Of a DNA stretch of 64,000 bases, positions 60,409 through 64,000 are shown one piece after another. This DNA comes from Semisulcospira habei (Eukaryota; Mollusca; Gastropoda; Semisulcospiridae). The translations under genes and the position numbers were made by a program. Each line of letters begins with the position of its first letter. Position 1 is the first letter of the stretch. The notes beneath the pieces were generated by a model. That model was not told the origin of the DNA, did no database searches, and saw only the letters and a list, made by a program, of their open reading frames with translations. The stretch spans positions 216,685,278 through 216,749,277 of the forward strand of contig BTPG01000004.1 in NCBI GenBank assembly GCA_036245525.1, in the 5' to 3' direction.

Positions 60409-60759
60409 GCAAAGTGGATGAGTGTGACATACTTGCCAACCCTGGCTTCGACTGCCCATACTATGCTGACAACAGCAACAAACAAGATGACAAGGATGAC
60501 GCAGGAGATGAGTCTGAAGATACTTCAGGCATGCCATTCAAAGATCTTCTACCAAACCAGGGCAAAGACATGCCAAACGGCCAAGGAAACGGACAGCCGC
60601 CTGTCATGGGTGATGCCGCTAAGAAAGAGATCGTGGAGCAGCGATTCATGTTCAATCCCCGGACGAGACAGTGTGAGGCGTTTGAATATAAAGGATGCTC
60701 CAACGCTCGTATGAACTTCAACAACAAACCATCTTGCGAGGCCAGGTGTCTCAGAAAAG
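60409..60759 (+). CDS. Exon: Kunitz module with a 57-residue acidic insert in its inhibitory loop
   Basis: A 351-bp exon (117 codons), phase 1-1, after CCGTCTCTAG, donor GTGGGT. It starts KVDECDILANPGFDC (C1, C2), and ends RFMFNPRTRQCEAFEYKGC, then NFNNKPSCEARC (C3-C6). The C3-C4, C4-C5 and C5-C6 spacings (7, 12, 3) are exactly Kunitz. But 72 residues lie between C2 and C3 where BPTI has 15. The extra part begins PYYADNSNKQDDKDDAGDES and is rich in Asp, Glu, Gly, Asn and Pro. P1 would be the Pro after C2, unsuitable for trypsin-type inhibition. The module may have a binding rather than an inhibitory role. Confidence 0.88.
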
Positions 60760-60865
60760 GTGGGTGGATTTGTGGATTTGTCAGTGTGAGTGATTTTTTA
60801 AATCCATTCAGCCCTGACAATAAAGTTTCTTGAATCGTTGAATCTTTGACATGCTACAACAAGAT

Positions 60866-60957
60866 ATGCATTGCCCATGATAGTTCAAGGGTGGTGCCAG
60901 AATAGCTTGGTACCTGTAGGCACCAAGCTATTTTGGCACCACCCTTGAATTGTAATG
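60866..60957. repeat. Palindromic core, family 1
   Basis: CCCATGATAGTTCAAGGGTGG..CCACCCTTGAATTGTAATGG; stem GCCAGAATAGCTTGG/CCAAGCTATTTTGGC. Confidence 0.84.
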
Positions 60958-61042
60958 GATGAAGGAAAATTTTGAAGCCTAGCAGAAAGCCTGACCATTA
61001 TAAATTTTGAAATGACCGTCACCCATTTGTCTGTGTCCTTAC

Positions 61043-61071
61043 ATTGTGTGTGTGTGTGTGTGTGTGTGTGT
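61043..61071. repeat. (TG)n microsatellite
   Basis: About 14 TG units. Confidence 0.95.
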
Positions 61072-61179
61072 GCACACAGGTGTTCTGCTACATACTACTG
61101 TGATAGTTCAGATTGTAAACTAATAATTAAAATTAAATCTTAATTTACTTCATTTTAAATGTCATTTGCACCTTTGCAG

Positions 61180-61317
61180 AGCATCTTGGCCAATGTCCCA
61201 CGTTTGAGGTGCCTGTTAGGGCCGTGTGTACTGACAGTTGCCGTAGTGATGCGGATTGTGAAGAGGATCAGAAGTGTTGCGCATCTTCATGTGGTCGCCG
61301 CTGCGTCCGCGCTCTCA
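61180..61317 (+). CDS. Exon: WAP module, complete
   Basis: A 138-bp exon (46 codons), phase 1-1, after ACCTTTGCAG, donor GTAAGG. It reads EHLGQCPTFEVPVRAVC, TDSCRSDADCEEDQKCC and ASSCGRRCVRA. All eight WAP cysteines in standard spacing. The loop between C1 and C2 is of ordinary length (PTFEVPVRAV), unlike the exon at 43796. A longer open frame on the same strand reads another phase and lacks the cysteine pattern. Confidence 0.93.
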
Positions 61318-61581
61318 GTAAGGGAGACTCGTCTTGATGGCAGGGAGGAGTGAATGAATGAATGAATTATCAATGCATGCGGTCACTGGTGCTGTCAACA
61401 GTACTGGTGGCTGCATGTACAAGGGGGCTAATTAGAACAGTGTGTGCTCTAATTAACCCCTTGACTGCTATGGCCATATAAGATATGTCCACATGTCACT
61501 ATTCTGGGACGCCCTATGCCGTAGGTGGACTTCAGGGACATGTGGATAGCTGAATGGGATTTTCAAAGGGAAATGACCCCA

Positions 61582-62026
61582 CATGCGGTCCGTGGCGCAG
61601 TGGTTAATGCGCCTGCCACCAATGCCAAAGGTGCGAGGTTCGATACCGGGTTCCGGCGTTGGACTTTTCTCCTCTGGTAAGTGTCACCGTTAATTCGGGC
61701 GGACTGTCGGGGGTTCTTTCTCCGGGTACTCCGGTTCTTCCACCCCCCCCCCACCCCCCCACCCCCACCCCCCACACTTTGGTACCGGTCTCAGGCCACT
61801 TTACAAATTTCAAATACAAGCGATCAAAAATCTCTGTAACTTCAGTAGCTGACTGGCCCTTCGTTTGTCTTGTACTGTGTTTGTACTGTGTTTGTCTTAA
61901 ATGGCGTAAATCCGTGTCTGTTTCGTGAGTGTGTGTGTTGGGTTTCAGGCACGGCGCTTTGAGTCGATTTCCCCAAAATTGAGAAAAAGCGCCTATATAA
62001 TAACGGTATTATTATTATTATTATTA
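61582..62026 (+). mobile_element. tRNA-derived SINE with (ATT)n tail
   Basis: A box TGGCGCAGTGGTTAATGCG and B box GAGGTTCGATACC (61634-61646), then a body with TTCGGGCGGACTGTC and a C-rich run at 61741-61774. The 3' part is GCGCTTTGAGTCGATTTCCC and GCGCCTATATAATAACGG, then (ATT)n. The same tail is present at 16857-17345. Confidence 0.87.
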
Positions 62027-62117
62027 CATTAATAACCTCACATTCAGAAAGGCCTGAAAATTATAGAGTTCCTTCTCTTTGACCATACAGATTGGGTTGA
62101 AAAGTGAACACGAGTGA

Positions 62118-62304
62118 ACATAATCCAACTGCATGAGACATACATCCTCGTGAGCTCCCGCGACAACGGAGGCTCGTGTGGATCTATACCTCTCGCTGAG
62201 ACAAATTTGTATCCATGTTTCTTGGGCAGTTGTGGCTTTTGGTCGTTGAATGAACAAAGATTTTTGAAACAGAATATGCATTCAGTGGCAAGGAGGGGTT
62301 ATAT
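62118..62304. repeat. Palindromic element, family 2 (diverged)
   Basis: TACATCCTCGTGAGCTCCCG..CGGAGGCTCGTGTGGATCTA. The right end is GGAGGGGTTATA. Confidence 0.78.
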
Positions 62305-62352
62305 TTAAACTGCATTTCACTGTGTATGGTTGATTTCATGGATGTCAATAAT

Positions 62353-62419
62353 TTAATCTTTCCATGTCGGTAGAGCTTTTTGTCAGGATGATTCCTGCTA
62401 CATACACGCAAAAGGTTAA
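62353..62419. repeat. Shortened family-3 element
   Basis: TTAATCTTTCCATGTCGGTAG..CGCAAAAGGTTAA, centre GATGATTCCTGCTA, right arm mostly lost. It lies 66 bp before the next exon. Confidence 0.65.
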
Positions 62420-62484
62420 TGACATAATGAATTTATTGTGTCTCGCATCACTCAATTTCATCTCTCAAACTGCGCTTCATACAG

Positions 62485-62622
62485 ATGAGGAGGGAGAACA
62501 GTGCGAGATTGGTCAGCCGCTGTTTAATACATCAGCCAACCAGCAAGCCATGTGTTCCAGCTCTCGGCCGTGTCCAGCCGGCTACATGTGCAACAAGGGG
62601 ATATGCTGCCTGCAGAGACAGG
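62485..62622 (+). CDS. Exon: lustrin-type cysteine-rich module
   Basis: A 138-bp exon (46 codons), phase 1-1, after TTCATACAG, donor GTTCGT. It reads DEEGEQCEIGQPLFNTSAN, then AMCSSSRPCPAGYMC and KGICCLQRQ. Six cysteines with the G-Q-P-L, C-P-A-G-Y-x-C and CC marks of lustrin-type repeats. It is the last exon I can see; the phase-1 donor requires another exon beyond 64000. Confidence 0.87.
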
Positions 62623-62726
62623 GTTCGTGTTCATCATCATCTTTTTGCTCTTATGGAGCACTCTTTTTCAAAACAGTGGAACCTCTTTTGAGCAGCCATC
62701 TTTTTTTCCCCAAGAAATAAATGGTC

Positions 62727-62937
62727 TTAACCCTTTTAGCCCCAAGGTCCCATTTCTCACATGTTGGAGGTGTTGCCTAATGACTATGTACCAGTTGTAG
62801 GAGATGGATTGATCATGATAATTCAAGGGTAGTGCCAGAAGTGGCGCCTTCAGGCGCCAAGCTCCTCTGGCACTACCCTTGAATTATGATCAATCCATCC
62901 ATCTCCTGCTGCAGGGTCCTGGGGCTAAATGGGTTAA
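62727..62937. repeat. Complete TTAA-bounded palindromic element, family 1
   Basis: TTAACCCTTTTAGCCCCAAG..CTGGGGCTAAATGGGTTAA. The left tip is deleted (CCAGAAGTGGCGCC). Confidence 0.9.
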
Positions 62938-62975
62938 AAGACAGGAGCTCCAAGGACAAAAAGTGTCACCAGTCA

Positions 62976-63200
62976 TTAACCCATTCAGTGCCAAGAAAAT
63001 GTGAACACCACCCACTGCAAGAGGTATAGATCCTCATGAGCCCCCACAGTCGCGGGGGTTCATGAGGATCTATACCTCTTGCTGACACCACTTTGAATCC
63101 GTGTTCCTGGGACGTCTATGCTTTTTTTTGTGTCTTGAATTACTGGAGATTACAGAAACACAGTCTGCGACAGCTGTCATGGCACTGAACTGCTTATTAA
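62976..63200. repeat. Complete TTAA-bounded palindromic element, family 2
   Basis: TTAACCCATTCAGTGCCAAG..CATGGCACTGAACTGC.TATTAA. Hairpin AAGAGGTATAGATCCTCATG and CATGAGGATCTATACCTCTT. Confidence 0.87.
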
Positions 63201-63202
63201 TA

Positions 63203-63437
63203 AGAGTGGAGCATTCATAGACTATGATATCCTATTATTTTGACATTTTTTGCGATTCTGTAGACATTTCCTTTAAAGACCTGTGCGACATTTTACCATG
63301 AAATATTTTTAAGATATATTTACACCTTGTCCTAAGACCTTTCTTTTGGTCTGGCTGGCCAGATTTTTGCCCATCCCGCCGTGAGATGGCCCTTGGTTGC
63401 CTGCTTGGCGTTAAACCCCAAATAACTAACTAACCGA
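63203..63437 (+). mobile_element. LINE 3'-end fragment (same family as 35330-36833)
   Basis: GAGCATTCATAGACTATG, TAGACATTTCC and CTGTGCGACATTTTA, then CATCCCGCCGTGAGATGGCC and TTGGCGTTAAACCCC with (AACT)n. Only the 3' UTR is present. Confidence 0.88.
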
Positions 63438-63486
63438 ACTGCCTATTAAAGACAATCATGCAGGTGACTGCAGCCACCTGAAGGTC

Positions 63487-63569
63487 TTTCACCCCTTGGC
63501 TGTCGTAGCGCTTCCCTTCTTGCAGGAATCATCATAACAAAAAAGCGCAGCCGACAGCCAAAGGGTTAT
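63487..63569. repeat. Palindromic element, family 3
   Basis: CCCCTTGGCTGTCGTAGCGC..GCAGCCGACAGCCAAAGGGTTA, centre partly deleted. Confidence 0.8.
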
Positions 63570-63618
63570 TGATGGCCGGGTCATTTCTCAAAGCGTGGTT
63601 GGTGAAAAATGTTCGGCT

Positions 63619-63805
63619 GATAACTCATTTCCACTCCACGCACGTATTTCCCACATTTGGGAGGCGTCATCTAACCACTATGCACCTGTTGCAGGAGATG
63701 GGTCAACCATGATAATTCAAGGGTAGTGCCTGATCTGGCACTACCCGTGAATTATCATGGTCAACCCATCTCCTGCTGTAGTGCGTCGGGGCTGAATGGG
63801 TTTAA
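63619..63805. repeat. Palindromic element, family 1
   Basis: TAACTCATTTCCACTCCACG..GTCGGGGCTGAATGGGTTTAA. Perfect inner arms GGTCAACCATGATAATTCAAG with a short tip GTAGTGCCTGATCTGGCACTAC. Confidence 0.85.
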
Positions 63806-63949
63806 GCACGGTCTCGCAGAACTGTCCTGCTGATCAACCTCGCAGTGTTGACGTTGAACGTGTCCACGTGACACCTTTACATGGCGCCTGTCTAACACAG
63901 GCACCCTGTAGTGACTGCAATGGGTGTGGGGTCGGCCATTATATCTAGG

Positions 63950-64000
63950 ACTTCCAAGGGTAGTGCCAGATTAGCTTGGTGCCTGGGGACAAGGTTTGTG
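63950..64000. repeat. Family-1 palindrome, left arm, cut by the window edge
   Basis: CCAAGGGTAGTGCCAGATTAG then CTTGGTGCCTGGGG. Confidence 0.7.

Larger units (their letters stand above)
1647..62622 (+). other. Multi-exon gene for a large modular Cys-rich extracellular protein (partial at both ends)
   Basis: Twenty-nine candidate exons with AG/GT borders line up on the + strand. Almost all begin and end in phase 1, so frame is kept across the 15.5-kb and 8.8-kb introns; the one exception is the exon at 34071. The modules in order are WAP, SEA, EGF, EGF-like, Tg1, EGF-like, Tg1, two Cys-rich, EGF, EGF-like, Tg1, EGF-like, Tg1, antistasin-like, WAP, Tg1, WAP, EGF-like, Tg1, lustrin-type, Kunitz, WAP, lustrin-type. 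No signal peptide, transmembrane segment, start or stop exon lies in the window, so both ends are missing. WAP, Tg1, antistasin and Kunitz modules are known protease-inhibitor folds. A secreted multi-inhibitor or matrix/shell-associated role is inferred. It could be more than one gene, but unbroken phase-1 compatibility argues for one. Confidence 0.8.

Noticed and set aside
61582..61655. tRNA gene
   Set aside because: Same reasoning: boxes A and B without cloverleaf closure, followed by a SINE body and (ATT)n tail.
63801..63950. Possible further exon near CCTCGCAG at 63843
   Set aside because: Reading in phase 1 from that AG meets a stop after eight codons and shows no cysteine module.

Overview
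The window looks like nuclear DNA from a lophotrochozoan animal, most likely a marine mollusc. The evidence is split genes with GT-AG introns, long (CA)n microsatellites, L2-like, RTE-like and RNase H-bearing LINEs, two DIRS-like retrotransposons, tRNA-derived SINEs, and lustrin-type cysteine-rich modules in a secreted protein. There are 10 Ns at 3070-3079 and one N at 8169.

One gene on the + strand dominates. I find 29 candidate coding exons between 1647 and 62622, about 5.1 kb of coding sequence (~1,690 residues) in 61 kb. Neither the first nor the last exon is present. Nearly every exon is one cysteine-rich extracellular module with phase-1 introns on both sides. The order is WAP, SEA (3 exons), EGF, EGF, EGF-like, thyroglobulin type-1 (Tg1), EGF-like, [15.5-kb intron], Tg1, two unassigned Cys-rich exons, EGF, EGF-like, Tg1, EGF-like, Tg1, antistasin-like (2 exons), WAP, Tg1 (2 exons), WAP, [8.8-kb intron], EGF-like, Tg1, lustrin-type, Kunitz, WAP, lustrin-type. 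WAP, Tg1, Kunitz and antistasin are all families with protease-inhibitor members, so the product is probably a very large secreted or extracellular-matrix multi-inhibitor. That function is inferred from the domains only. A two-exon EGF-like + Tg1 cassette recurs five times. Two inhibitor modules (a Tg1 and a Kunitz) carry long acidic inserts. Three modules have lost both cysteines of one canonical disulfide.

The introns are packed with mobile DNA. About 50 short palindromic elements fall into at least four sequence families. Many are bounded by TTAA and begin CCC, as expected of piggyBac-type non-autonomous elements. Several lie within a few tens of bases of splice sites.

The 17509-33038 intron holds a minus-strand DIRS-like element (about 18010-32010). 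It is itself hit by a full-length RTE-like LINE (18509-21823, 16-bp target duplication), a truncated RTE-like LINE (25076-27015, 11-bp duplication) and an L2-like copy (27057-27938). Its ORF1 contains about 57 copies of a 30-bp unit. The 49116-57945 intron holds a four-deep nest: palindromic element, TA-flanked MITE, second DIRS-like element, ~790-bp tRNA-derived SINE.

Layout: 1-1646 repeats; 1647-1820 first exon; 1821-10408 repeat-rich intron with an interrupted foldback repeat and an L2 LINE; 10409-17508 exons for SEA to EGF-like; 17509-33038 nested retrotransposons; 33039-49115 dense exons; 49116-57945 nested transposons; 57946-62622 last five modules plus SINE; 62623-64000 palindromic repeats and a LINE 3' tail.
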